From: Neoarius graeffei
Taxonomy: Eukaryota > Chordata > Actinopteri > Siluriformes > Ariidae
Direction of reading: 5' to 3'
Assembly (NCBI RefSeq): GCF_027579695.1
Contig: NC_083577.1
Coordinates: 63,537,741 to 63,601,740 of the forward strand
Length of the DNA stretch: 64,000 nt
Position numbers and translations under genes: made by a program
Shown here: piece by piece, positions 30,691-41,746 of the stretch
Numbering within the stretch: position 1 is the stretch's first letter
Layout: each line of letters starts with the position of its first letter
Notes under the pieces: model-generated
What the model was told of the DNA's origin: nothing
Databases searched by the model: none
The model's input: the letters and a program-made list of their open reading frames with translations, nothing else

Positions 30691-32281
30691 CAACCCTGAT
30701 TCCAAAAAAGTTGGGACAAAGTACAAATTATAAATAAAAACAGAATGCAATGATGTGGAAGTTTCAAAATTCCATATTTTATTCAGAATAGAACATAGAT
30801 GACATATCAAATGTTTAAACTGAGAAAATGTATCATTTAAAGAGAAAATTTAGGTGATTTTAAATTTCATGACAACAACACATCTCAAAAAAGTTGGGAC
30901 GAGGCCATGTTTACCACTGTGAGACATCCCCTTTTCTCTTTACAACAGTCTGTAAACGTCTGGGGACTGAGGAGACAAGTTACTCAAGTTTAGGGATAGA
31001 AAAGTTAACCCATTCTTGTCTAATGTAGGATTCTAGTTGTTCAACTGTCTTAGGTCTTTCTTGTCGTATCTTCCGTTTTATGATGCGCCAAATGTTTTCT
31101 ATGGGTGAAAGATCTGGACTGCAGGCTGGCCAGTTCAGTACCCGGACCCTTCTTCTATGCAGCCATGATGCTGTAATTGATGCAGTATGTGGTTTGGCAT
31201 TGTCATGTTGGAAAATGCAAGGTGTTCCTTGAAAGAGACGTCGTCTGGATGGGAGCATATGTTGCTCTAGAACCTGGATATACCTTTCAGCATTGATGGT
31301 GTCTTTCCAGATGTGTAAGCTGCCCATGCCACACGCATACCATCAGAAATGCAGGCTTCTGAACTGAGCGCTGATAACAACTTGGGTCGTCCTTCTCCTC
31401 TTTAGTTCAAATGACACGGCGTCCCTGATTTCCATAAAGAATTTCAAATTTTGATTTGTCTGACCACAGAACAGTTTTCCACTTTGCCACAGTCCATTTT
31501 AAATGAGCCTTGGCCCAGAGAAGACGTCTGCGCTTCTGGATCATGTTTAGATACGGCTTCTTCTTTGAACTATAGAGTTTTAGCTGGCAACGGCGGATGG
31601 CACGGTGAATTGTGTTCACAGATAATGTTCTCTGGAAATATTCCTGAGCCCATTTTGTGATTTCCAATACAGAAGCATGCCTGTATGTGATGCAGTGCCG
31701 TCTAAGGGCCCGAAGATCACGGGCACCCAGTATGGTTTTCTGGCCTTGACCCTTACGCACAGAGATTCTTCCAGATTCTCTGAATCTTTTGATGATATTA
31801 TGCACTGTAGATGATGATATGTTCAAACTCTTTGCAATTTTACACTGTCAAACTCCTTTCTGATATTGCTCCACTATTTGTCGGCGCAGAATTAGGGGGA
31901 TTGGTGATCCTCTTCCCATCTTTACTTCTGAGAGCCGCTGCCACTCCAAGATGCTCTTTTTATACCCAGTCATGTTAATGACCTATTGCCAATTGACCTA
32001 ATGAGTTGCAGTTTGGTCCTCCAGCTGTTCCTTTTTTGTACCTTTAACTTTTCCAGCCTCTTATTGCCCCTGTCCCAACTTTTTTGAGATGTGTTGCTGC
32101 CATGAAATTTCAATTGAGCCAATATTTGGCATGAAATTTCAAAATGTCTCACTTTTGACATTTGATATGTTGTCTATGTTCTATTGTGAATACAATATCA
32201 GTTTTTGAGATTTGTAAATTATTGCATTCTGTTTTTATTTACAATTTGTACTTTGTCCCAACTTTTTTGGAATCGGGGTTG
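30691..32281 (-). mobile_element. Tc1-like transposon, family copy 2, inserted in another Tc1 repeat
   Basis: Same TIRs as 16657-18261, inverted, with TA on both sides (30689-30690, 32282-32283). Its transposase carries different lesions from copy 1. Confidence 0.95.
30911..31973 (-). pseudogene. Tc1-like transposase, copy 2, with stops and a 14-bp deletion
   Basis: The start is at 31973 (ATGACTGGG). An early TGA at 31848-31850 replaces the CGA seen in copy 1. A second TGA near 31404-31406 stands where copy 1 has CGG. Compared with copy 1, 14 bp are missing around 31339 (between CTGATGGTATG and CGTGTGGCATGG), which shifts the frame. In the catalytic domain the first motif reads WSDKSKFEI, with Lys for Glu after the Asp. 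FQHDNAKPH and SPIENIW are intact. Confidence 0.92.
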
Positions 32282-32945
32282 TACAAGGACAATCCTATAT
32301 GATTGTGTGCTTCCAATTTTTTATTTTTTGGCCATAAGGTGCATCATCATGCATGCATCTTTGTACATACACACATAGGTGCTCATAATGAAAAGAAAGA
32401 CGGTCACAATATTTTTTTTACCCTTACAGCCAGTGCACTTTTGCTTCTGATTTACTTACTTTATTATTCATGGGCACATCTCTGTAGAAGGCGTACATTT
32501 CAAAAGTCTGAAGTTCAACTGAAATTTGATGTGACATGCTCTCTGACTCTTAACCAGCAGGCATCATTTCCAGTCCTGTCAGTACAGTTTACATTTATGG
32601 AACGTACAAGCACTCACAAAAATATTGTAGCTAAAATCCTGTACTGACCAGGATGCTAGATATCAAATCTGTCCAATATGATACTATTATACATACAGGA
32701 TGCTTTTTCGATGGAATAAAAACGTGTTCTATTCCCTTCTAGCAGGTTCCATTAATTTGGTTTGATAGCATGCAATATTGTTATCATATCGCTTATCCTA
32801 CGTGTATTACATCACTCTACCCAATGGAGAATGAGCATTGAATATGGTTTATGATATTGCATGGTTGTCAAGACAACATGACGTCACAAGTCGGAGATGT
32901 AAAACTTCTACGCTAGCTAGCGACTGTGACAATTTGTCAACAAAC

Positions 32946-33101
32946 ATGGCCGCCAGGTTTGCTTCGTTAAACACGGAAGATTTTGAGAGAATTTTGAAAG
33001 AGAAAGACGCGTTGAACACCCGAAAGGAATGTGTATGTATAATAATAATCATATTGGCTGGCTTTTTTTCATGGTATATCAGATATATTCCATTCAGCTA
33101 G
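32946..33101 (+). pseudogene. N-terminal ORF fragment, possibly tyrosine-recombinase-type transposon protein
   Basis: AACATGGCCGCC is a strong initiation context. The product starts MAARFASLNTEDFERILKEK followed by DALNTRK, then runs into the hairpin. From memory, 'M-A-A-R-F-a-s-l-n ... N-T-x-K/R-A-T' starts are typical of fish proteins with a DUF3504/Crypton-type tyrosine recombinase domain. No recombinase core remains here. In copy A the text continues ATKTSLDILHAYLQ before breaking. Confidence 0.35.
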
Positions 33102-33169
33102 CATGATATTGAACTCATCTTCAACTCATTCAATATCATGCTAGCTGAATGGAATATATCTGATATACC
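33073..33169. repeat. Perfect hairpin, 41-bp arms, foldback family copy B
   Basis: GGTATATCAGATATATTCCA ... and its exact inverted copy, with a 15-nt loop CTCATCTTCAACTCA. Homology of the arms extends imperfectly to 33053 and 33189 (TTGGCTGGC / GCCAGCTAA). Confidence 0.95.
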
Positions 33170-33284
33170 ACTCAAAGCCAGCTAATATTATTTAAATGTC
33201 ATAAGCTAATTCCTTGTCAGTTATGGTATAGACAATTCTTTGGACAATCAGCAAACAAGGACTTAGTAATTCAACCTCATTTAT

Positions 33285-33425
33285 CATCATTCTTTCATCT
33301 TCAGTTCACACTTTATCCTGGTCAGGGTCATGGTGGATCTGGAGCCCATCCCAGGAACACTGGGCATATGGTGTGAATACGCCTTAGATGGGATACAGCC
33401 ATAAACTCTCACTCCAAGTGGAAGA
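33285..33425. repeat. Dispersed 'CTTTATCCTGGTCA' repeat, copy 2
   Basis: CACTTTATCCTGGTCAGGGT and GAGCCCATCCCAGGAACACT place it with 25545-25880 and 46262-46445. Confidence 0.65.
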
Positions 33426-33917
33426 AAGACAAAAACAAGACAAAAAGGATGGATTTCAGACACAAATAATATTCCAACATCTATTTGTAGATTTTGATTT
33501 AATACTTCAGTCTTGATTTTGCATGTAGATCTTTGTTTAATAATGTTGGCGAAAAAAAACCCTCATTCCATAAATAACTAGACCTTGATGGAAATGGGAT
33601 TGATGGTCGTCAACTTCTATTTGTCTCTCTTCGCCGCCAACAAGTCTAGCCCTTCTTGTTATTCCTCTGTATGGCTCACATACCCTTAAAATATACTTTC
33701 AACAGGAAAGAAGCTACTACAGAAAAAGTATTTCAGACATTTGAGCTTGCCATAACCTTGAACCTACACTCTTAGAAAGCATGTTAAAACTGACACACAG
33801 TGTGTTAAATTCTTACACATCAACAGGTGAGTTTTGGGACAACACTTGTGTTAATTTTGACACATTCACTGTGTTAATGCTGGCTAAAACAGAAAGGAGT
33901 CAACATTAGCTTTTTCA
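33426..33917. other. Non-coding, no gene recognised; MITE-like TG(T)TAA motifs near 33770-33900
   Basis: CACACAGTGTGTTAAATTCT, ACACTTGTGTTAATTTTGAC and CACTGTGTTAATGCTG are short related units that may be the remains of a small TIR repeat. No coding signal. Confidence 0.4.
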
Positions 33918-34386
33918 GAAGTTTGTGCTACGGTAGCTCTTCTGTGGGATTGGACCATATGGGCTAGCCTTTGTGAACCATGCGAATCAGTGAGCCTTCG
34001 ACACCCATGACCCTGTCACTGGTTGTCCTTCCTTGGACCACTTTTGGTAGGTACTAACCACTGCATACCAGGAACACTCAACAAGATGCGTCATTTTGGA
34101 GACACTCGGACCCAGTCATCTAGCCATCACGATTTGGCCCTTGTCAAAGTCCCTCAGATCCTTACACTTGCCCATTTTTCCTGCTTCCAACACATCGACT
34201 TTAAGAACTGACTGTTCCCTTGCTGCCTAATATACCCCACCACTTGACAGGTGCCATTGTAATGAGATAATCAATGTTATTCACGTCACCGGTCAGTGGT
34301 TTCATGTTATGGCTGATCAGTGTATATCCAACAAACATTCAATCACATGTTCACGAGAATCTCGGACAATCCAAAAACCTACTGGA
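33918..34386. repeat. Tandem segmental duplication, unit 1 (469 bp)
   Basis: Almost identical to the following unit from GAAGTTTGTGCTACGGTAGC to AAAAACCTACTGGA. The content is itself a degraded repeat whose end GTTATGGCTGATCAGTGTAT is a known Tc1-type terminus in fish. Frames inside are shadows. Confidence 0.92.
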
Positions 34387-34864
34387 GAAGTTTGTGCTAT
34401 GGTAGCTCTTCTGTGGGATTGGACCATATGGGCTAGCCTTTGTGAACCATGCGAATCAGTGAGCCTTCGACACCCATGACCCTGTCACTGGTTCATTGGT
34501 TGTCCTTCCTTGGACTACTTTTGGTAGGTACTAACCACTGCATACCAGGAACACTCAACAAGATGCGTCATTTTGGAGACACTTGGACCCAGTCATCTAG
34601 CCATCACGATTTGGCCCTTGTCAAAGTCCCTCAGATCCTTACACTTGCCCATTTTTCCTGCTTCCAACACATCGACTTTAAGAACTCACTGCTCCCTTGC
34701 TGCCTAATATACCCCACCGCTTGACAGGTGCCATTGTAATGAGATAATCAATGTTATTCACGTCACCGGTCAGTGGTTTCATGTTATGGCTGATCAGTGT
34801 ATATCCAACAAACATTCAATCACATGTTCACGAGAATCTCGGACAATCCAAAAACCTACTGGAG
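34387..34864. repeat. Tandem segmental duplication, unit 2 (477 bp)
   Basis: Differs from unit 1 by a handful of substitutions and an extra TTCATTGG near 34493, which creates a local direct repeat (GGTTCATTGGTTG). The near identity implies a recent duplication. Confidence 0.92.
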
Positions 34865-35554
34865 GCATAAAAAGGCAATGACGTCAAAACAACTTCAAAT
34901 GGCTGCAGCAAAGTCAAAGAGCTGATGAAAATGTCAGAAGTGGCTTCCAGATGTGGTCTTTGACCTGCACCTGCTGCAGCAATACAAAGGACATGTGATA
35001 TACCCCCAAAAAATGTAAATGTAAATGTGTGCGAGTTATAATCCATGGGACTCTATTCAAAGGACACAGTCATTAACAGCCATGTCTCTCACAAGGGCGA
35101 GGCAAAGCAGCCAGAACAGAAGAACAGGGGAAATTTTATTCTAATATTCCCTTCAATCAACATCTCTCTTTCACCCTTCATCACTCTTACCATCTGTGGT
35201 ACTGTGGAACCATTACTGTTAGTGTAGAAATGCTAAATGGGGCTTATATTTTACAACCAGTGCTCTTCTGGACTGACACATTCGATTTTTATCAGGGTTT
35301 CCCATTAGCTATTAGTGTTAGAGCTGCAATTGCTTTATCCATGAGATTTTAATCTGAACCTGAATCCAACCACTAAATGTGGAAATCTGTTTGTGTGTAA
35401 AAAATAAAGAAAAAAAACCCACATATTAAAAAACTGCAATATTGTATATTCACCAAGTTCATCATCTGTGAACAGTGTTCCTATAATTACATGTATTCCT
35501 GTCTTATGAAAATGTCACCCTAAAATTTAACACTAAATACATTCAAGCATGCGT
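34865..35554. other. Non-coding, no gene recognised
   Basis: No identifiable features on either strand. Confidence 0.5.
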
Positions 35555-35830
35555 GCGCGCACACACACACACACACGTTTGTCTTACTATCCTTGTGACC
35601 TTCCCCTGACATAATCATTAATGCAGTAATGCTATGCTTAAACTAAATCTAATCCTAACCTCAACGCCATTAACCAAAAGCTTAGGTTTTTTTTTTTTTT
35701 AAATAAGAGCTACAGTTTTTGTCAAAAGTAGTTTCCCTCATGGAGACCAGACAAATGTCCAAATAAGGTCAAACCTGTCACATATTCTGATCCTTGTGGG
35801 GACGTTTAGTCCACATTTACACACTGGCAT
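35555..35830. repeat. GTGGGGAC-type repeat, copy 2, beside a CA run
   Basis: Begins with a GCGCACACACAC run and ends at TGATCCTTGTGGGGACGTTT. It includes GGAGACCAGACAAATGTCC and resembles 395-650 and 47105-47900. Confidence 0.5.
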
Positions 35831-36002
35831 CATCTGATCATGATAATATTAATGTATTTTCACACTCGCACACGTACATATTAACACACCATCTTACCCT
35901 AAATTAAATAAAAGCCAGGCAGCTTGTACACGGCCAACCTGTTTTTGTGTAAAATTACTTTCCCTACAGTCATAACACTTATTAAAAGAGCGTTAGCAAG
36001 GA

Positions 36003-37157
36003 TGATGTGTTGAACACATTTTATTGAGGTGCCAAATGAAAGAGTGTCATCATTCATCCAAGAAGGAGAAAATAAATGTTCACATAAAAAAATATAAAAT
36101 CAACAATGAATACACAGCACCTCGCTGCTCTGGTCTGACCGGAGTGATCGTCGTTTTGGCTCAAACTCTTTAAATCGGTTTCAGGCTGCTCAGTTTTCTG
36201 GCCATGCACTCAGTCCACAAGCCCACAGCAAGGACGAGCCAGAGTGGAACTGGCAAAATTCACATGGGTATTTACGTAGATAACCGTCGTCGTCATCATC
36301 ATCATCTTTACTGTTTGAAATTGGTTTTCTCCCTGTGCACCTTTTATATGAAACGCTAGCCCTAGAGTGGAGTTTGATGGCACCATGTGAAGAATGTTTA
36401 ACCCAACTCGGAGCAAAATTCAAACAGTGGATGATGAAAGCTCCACAGTAACTGAAAGAGGCCTGGGATTTCTGTGGTCAGAGTCCTGTCATCATCTCCC
36501 AGATAGAGAACACACAACTGATACACAACATCACACTGATGTTCAAGGAGGAAACAAAAAAACAACAAAAACCCCAAAACAGAATAATCTACAATTCCAT
36601 CCTTCAGAACAACTGAGACCAAAGGGGGAAAGGACGTGTTTGAAATGTATTTTTTTGGTAGTGTTGGAGTGGGTGTTTCATCTTATCTTTTTCTACCTCT
36701 AATCAATCTTTTATTAAAGTTTAATGGCTGAGGTTGTGGAAGTCGATCCCTCAGCTGTAAGAGCTCTAAGTTATGTGATTAGAAGCGCATCTTCCATCAA
36801 AATGGGTCAACAGGAAAACAATTCATGAAAAAAAAATTATCAAAATGGTTAAATAGTGTTAAACCTCAGGAGTAATGCACACCCCTACTCCATTAGGAAA
36901 CAGGACCCTCACGCATAAGGCCAGTGCACTTCTTAGTGAGTCAGTCAGGTAAAGTGATCAAACCTCCTCATTCGGACATATACACGCCAGAATGAATTAC
37001 ACTATGAGAAAGCTGATGCACCAGAAAGAACATCTACTGAAATTTATGTGTATTTTGTAAATGTATATGACTGTGCCTGCATGTTTGTGCATGTATGTGC
37101 GGTGTGTGACGTGTGCATATGTGAGTGTGAGTTTGCACGAGCCCTCGTGATGGAGGG
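36003..37157 (-). other. rap2a: Probable 3' UTR of the rap2a-type gene
   Basis: Directly downstream of the rap2a stop codon on the minus strand. The stretch carries no SINE or transposon insertion over about 1.1 kb, unlike the rest of the window. An AATAAA on the minus strand at 36020-36025 is the best polyadenylation signal, so the transcript may end near 36000. The extent is inferred. Earlier or later sites are possible. Confidence 0.55.
36020..36025 (-). terminator. Candidate polyadenylation signal AATAAA
   Basis: Canonical hexamer on the minus strand about 1.13 kb past the rap2a stop codon. Confidence 0.45.
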
Positions 37158-37395
37158 TTATTGTATATTGCAGGAGGAGCAGCAGGGATCGTCTTTGTCG
37201 GGCTGCGCTGCGTAGTCCATCTGTCGCACGATTTCGGCAAACAGTTCATCCACCATGGTCTTGCTCTTGGCGGAGGTCTCGATAAAGGGGCAGCCCCATT
37301 CCTCAGCCAGAGCCTGACCCTCGTTCACCGACACCTCCCGCTCACTCTCCAGATCCACTTTATTGCCCACCAGGATCACCGGCACCTTCTCATAC
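37158..37395 (-). CDS. rap2a: Rap2a-like small GTPase, last coding exon
   Basis: This exon encodes the last 78 residues of a 183-residue Rap2 GTPase, a membrane-bound Ras-family switch involved in cytoskeletal and adhesion signalling. The acceptor CCCTCCGCAG precedes it, and its first base completes a codon split by the intron. Visible motifs, numbered as in Rap2A: NKVD guanine-specificity motif at 116-119, ETSAK at 144-148, [15 protein letters not shown], and the tail [10 protein letters not shown]. In the tail Cys176 and Cys177 are the palmitoylation positions and CNIQ is the prenylated CaaX box. CNIQ and the AAQPDKDD stretch favour Rap2a over Rap2b or Rap2c. The P-loop and switch regions are on an upstream exon not found in this window. 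The exon is intact, with no stop or frameshift. Confidence 0.95.
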
Positions 37396-37655
37396 CTGCG
37401 GAGGGAAAACAAATGTCAGACTCATGCAGGGCTGTTATTCACCTTTTAACCCATTCAGAATATTCACTGATGACCGTGGAAGTTAGCTGAAACTACCTTA
37501 AAAAATTAATTATATACGAGAGAGACACACACACACGTGTGCAGCTTTAGAGAGCAGGATTTTACAAGAGAACTTCACTAAATGTTATAAAATATACTTA
37601 GAGTGTATACCCCTTTTTGCTATTTCTTTAATTAGGCATATCAGATGCTCGCTGG

Positions 37656-38011
37656 CACGGTGGTGTAGTGGGTAGCGTTGTCGCCTCACAGCAAGAAGGT
37701 CCTGGGTTCGAGCCCCAGGGCCAGCGAGGGCCTCTCTGTGTGGAGTTTGCATGTTGTCCGCGTGGGTTTCCTCCGGGTGCTCCGGTTTCCCCCACAGTCC
37801 AAAGACATGCAGGTTAGGTTAACTGGTGACTCTAAATTGACCGTAGGTGTGAATGGTTGTCTGTGTCTATGTGTCAGCGCTGTGATGACCTGGCGACTTG
37901 TCCAGGGTGTACCCCGCCTTTCGCCCGTAGTCAGCTGGGATAGGCTCCAGCTTGCCTGCGACCCTGTAGAAGGATAAAGTGGCTAGAGATAATGAGATGA
38001 GAGATGAGATG
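37656..38011 (+). mobile_element. tRNA-Val-like SINE, 13-bp TSD
   Basis: AGATGCTCGCTGG at 37643-37655 and 38012-38024. It lies 260 bp upstream of the rap2a exon, inside the intron. Confidence 0.95.
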
Positions 38012-38024
38012 AGATGCTCGCTGG

Positions 38025-39654
38025 CCGTGCTGTGAAAATTGTGCATGCAGGCACTCATCTGAGTTTCCAGATCTGTCATTGCTTAACTCTTGAGTATTTT
38101 CTATCACGAATACTATCATTAACAAGCTTATACTCCCTGCTTTCCAAAGAAATTCATCTCGTTAAGATCTGTTCAGTACTTTGGGAGTAACAGCAGGTTG
38201 AAGTTGGTACGAGAGAGTAAAAACTCTGCTTGCAGGATGTCGGGAAACTGCTGGTGCTTTCTGAGTCACAGGAAAGTGGTCAGGCTTGCTCTCTTCTGGG
38301 ATGGGTTTCCCAAAAGCCTCTTAACGCTAAGAGCATCGTAACTAGGAGGGAGGGAGGGAGGGAGGGAGAGAGAGAGTTCATTGTGCTGCTCTCTCTACCA
38401 TTTAACAATGATCTTTGTGCTATGATGCTTTTGGGAAACCCACCCCTGATCGGTTTCCGACTGGATTACTCGGGAATATCAATCAGATAACTTTTATAGA
38501 GATGTTCTCCGGCTCTCGCTGTTTCTGATGAAGCATTCAGCAAAATTTTCCATCAGCTAGTTTTGATGTTATGATTCACGGGAGACTTTGAAGTGAGTTT
38601 TCACAGCTTTACCTACTTATTTTTTCAAATCAAACTGATTCCTGTAAATAAATAACCATTTTAGAATATAACCGTAATTGTTTTGATGAAAAATATTAAG
38701 ATCGTGGTGGTCGGAATGATATTAAAAAAACGGAAGTCAGAAACACAAGTGTCAATTTCAGTTCAGTTAACTGGAATTGTTTATTGGATGTGGAACACAG
38801 CATTTTCGAGGTTAGCCTTGACTTGAGAACTGTGAATTTTAATTGAAATAATCATTTATATTCTTTCATATAAAACACTAGTAGGCCCTACTTAGAAATA
38901 CAAAGGCCTACAGAGCACAAAGAGGGTGTGAGAAATAATCTTTTATTACTTTATTTTGATAGAAAGTGGTAGGTAGATGTGAGACATTCAGTGCTTATTT
39001 ACGCATATTTTATAATTAAGATTAATTTCTCCTTTGTGGTGTATAAATGAGAGTTAAGATCAGCTTTATATTGCACAAATAAAGCCATCTGGTGAAACTT
39101 TGAAGAAGTGTACCGATTTAACGTTTTACCTAATTAGCATAATTAAATACTAATTTGCAAAATTAGTTTTTAGTAATTTTTCAAACTTTGTATTTGGTCT
39201 ACAACCATCTATGTGCCTGCCAGGTTCCATGTAAATATCTTAAAAAATAAAAAGTTATGAAGAAAAAAAAAAAACAAAAAAAACATTTGATTTCCTTCAT
39301 TATGAGGCCCATTTTGGACCACGTGATCCTAATACAGATTATTACGGCAATTTTCTAAAAATTAAGCTGTTTTATCAATCTCAAGAACAGATAAACCTAT
39401 TTTAATTCTGTAAAAAGTACGTTGTCCTGCATTCAATTCTGAATTCAATGAGAGCAGTTTCAAGCAATTTGGAATTAATTAGAATTTTTACCTGCTATGC
39501 CTACTTTAATTATATGTTATCTCCAATTAGCCACACCCACACATATATACACAAACGCAGTGGAGCTGAGTATTCTGAACGATGATGACATATGAAGCCA
39601 TTGCCTCAGTGACTGTTACCCATAATCCTCTGTGTTATATTTAACAATTATTCA
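38025..39654. other. Non-coding with a (GGGA)n run, no gene recognised
   Basis: (GGGA)n(GA)n at 38343-38374. The flanks TGGGTTTCCCAAAAGCCTCT and GCTTTTGGGAAACCCA (38300-38440) are an inverted pair about 115 bp apart, probably a small MITE. The rest is AT-rich without features. Confidence 0.5.
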
Positions 39655-40307
39655 CTGAAGCAGGGATGAGAGTGGGTCCTGATGAAAAAAAGCAGAAAAT
39701 CTGTAAAATGTCCTGAGGGGGCCGAAGGCGTCCGAAGTAATAAGAGGGGATCGGGGGGACACCCCCGGGGAAATTTTTTTCAAAATGAGACCTTACACAC
39801 CCCATTTCCTGCAATTTGAGCTGTAGTTAATGAAAACACCTGATGCCTATTTTAATACTTATTGAAATAACACTATTATATAGAACAATATGTATCAAAA
39901 TCAACATGTGTATTGCATTAATTCAAAATAATATCTACATTTTAAGGGGACTGGTTATTACTCATTGTCAACATCACTTGTTTTTTTAAAAAATGTCCAT
40001 TAAAATTCATAGTTATTTACAGTTCCATTAATAATTCAAATTTTCATATATTCAATATATTGAATTAAATAAAAGCATTCATATCTTATGGAGACTGACC
40101 TTTTCCTAATGTCCACATTACTTGTATATGATTTCTTCACAATGTCTATTTAAGCTTTAAAAGTTATTACAGTTATCAACACTGTCAGCTATAATTCAAA
40201 TTATCATATATTCAATGTATTGAATCAAACAAATGCATATTTTATGGAGACTGTCTTTATCTTATTGTCCACATCATTTGTATGTTTTCTTCAAAAGGAA
40301 AATGTCT

Positions 40308-40690
40308 GGGGCGGCACGGTGGTGTAGTGGTTAGCGCTGTCGCCTCACAGCAAGAAGGTCTGGGTTCGAGCCCCGGGGCCGGCGAGGGCCTTTCTGTGTG
40401 GAGTTTGCATGTTCTCCCCGTGTCCGCGTGGGTTTCCTCCGGGTGCTCCGGTTTCCCCCACAGTCCAAAGACATGCAGGTTAGGTTAACTGGTGACTCTA
40501 AATTGACCGTAGGTGTGAATGTGAGTGTGAATGGTTGTCTATGTCTGTGTGTCAGCCCTGTGATGACCTGGCGACTTGTCCAGGGTGTACCCCGCCTTTC
40601 GCCCGTAGTCAGCTGGGATAGGCTCCAGCTTGCCTGCGACCTTGTAGAACAGGATAAAGCGGCTAGAGATAATGAGATGAGAATGAGATG
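40308..40690 (+). mobile_element. tRNA-Val-like SINE, full length, 12-bp TSD
   Basis: AGGAAAATGTCT at 40296-40307 and 40691-40702. The copy is intact and close to consensus. Confidence 0.96.
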
Positions 40691-40761
40691 AGGAAAATGT
40701 CTATTTGCACTTAAAAGTTGTTTACAGTTCCCAGTTATTTTTGAAACAAATTTTCATTTGA

Positions 40762-41000
40762 TCATTTAGAATTCTTCTTCAGCTTCTTGGCCAAAGCCAA
40801 AAGCTTATCAGTCCTCTCCTTTTTCCTTTTTCTTTCATTAGCCAGCTCCTCCTGTGTTTTTACATGCTCTAACCTAGCTCTCTTCTGCTCTCTCTCACAC
40901 TCCTCTCTTGCTTTCCTTTTGCTTTGCTAAACTTGTTTTTTATACCAGCATCAATTTCATGTACCTTCGCTTCATCTCGCTTGTCACTAGTATTCGGCAT
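40762..41000 (-). pseudogene. Short coiled-coil ORF of the CAGGGATGAGAG element
   Basis: The minus strand from ATG at 40998-41000 reads MPNTSDKRDEAKVHEIDAGI and KNKF. After a one-base shift it continues as RKAREECEREQKRARLEHVK, TQEELANERKRKKERTDKLL and ALAKKLKKNSK before TGA at 40762-40764. Lys/Arg/Glu-rich heptads imply a coiled coil about 50 residues long. The frameshift means it is probably dead, or the two halves were separate exons of a larger transposon gene. Function unknown. Confidence 0.5.
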
Positions 41001-41746
41001 CTTGAGAATAAACGCCGGTTAGAGGAGCGTATTTTTGATATGCAGCTCACGAACATGTGTAAGTTTTGATAAAAGAAAACGGATGTGGGTGTCTTTGTAA
41101 AAACTGTTTTGATTGGCTATTATGGTCTCGACATCGATGTTTTAACCAGTAACAATGCAGATAACACGAATTTGACATCACATTCAACGAGATTAAACAA
41201 TCCAGCCACTGGGGGTGCGTAAGTGTACTCTTGGTGCTGGTCCCAAGCCCGGATAAATTGGAGGGGGTTGCGTCAGGAAGGGCATCCGGCGTAAAACTGT
41301 GCCAAATCTAACATGCGGAATGAAAACAGAATACATGTGCATCAGTGAGAATGGGGATGAGAGTGTAGTGAAGATGCAAGGAGTAGACGTAAAGAAAGTT
41401 GGTGAATTCAAGTACCTGGGGTCAACTGTGCAGGAAAATGGGGGCTGCGATAGTGAGGTGAGAAAGAGAGTGCAGGCAGGGTGGAGCAGTTGGAGAAGGA
41501 TTTCGGGAGTCATTTGTGATAAGAAAGTCCCAGTAAAAGTGAAAGGTAAGATGTATAAGACAGTAGTGAGACCAGCTGTGATGTATGGATTGGAGACCGT
41601 ACCCTTAACGAAGAGACAGGAGGCAAAGTTGGAGGTGGCAGAGTTGAGGATGTTAAGGTTTGCGATGGGAGTGACGAGGTTGGACAGGATAAGGAACGAG
41701 CACATCAGAGGGACAGCACATGTGGAGAGCTTGGGAATGAAGCTAA

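Larger units (their letters stand above)
32690..33200 (+). mobile_element. Foldback-ended DNA transposon, copy B (short)
   Basis: About 510 bp. The left part parallels 28310-28620, the middle carries an ORF start (32946) and the right end is a near-perfect hairpin (33053-33189). It is an internal-deletion derivative of the same family as copy A. Confidence 0.75.

Noticed and set aside
36394-36702. 102-codon plus frame in the rap2a 3' UTR
   Set aside because: No motif, opposite strand to the gene, and no splice or promoter context.
37161-37490. 109-codon plus frame overlapping the rap2a exon
   Set aside because: Antisense shadow of a clear Ras-family exon with an intact splice acceptor.
41193-41705. 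170-codon minus frame opposite the LINE ORF
   Set aside because: Shadow of the RT C-terminal ORF on the plus strand, which has recognisable motifs.
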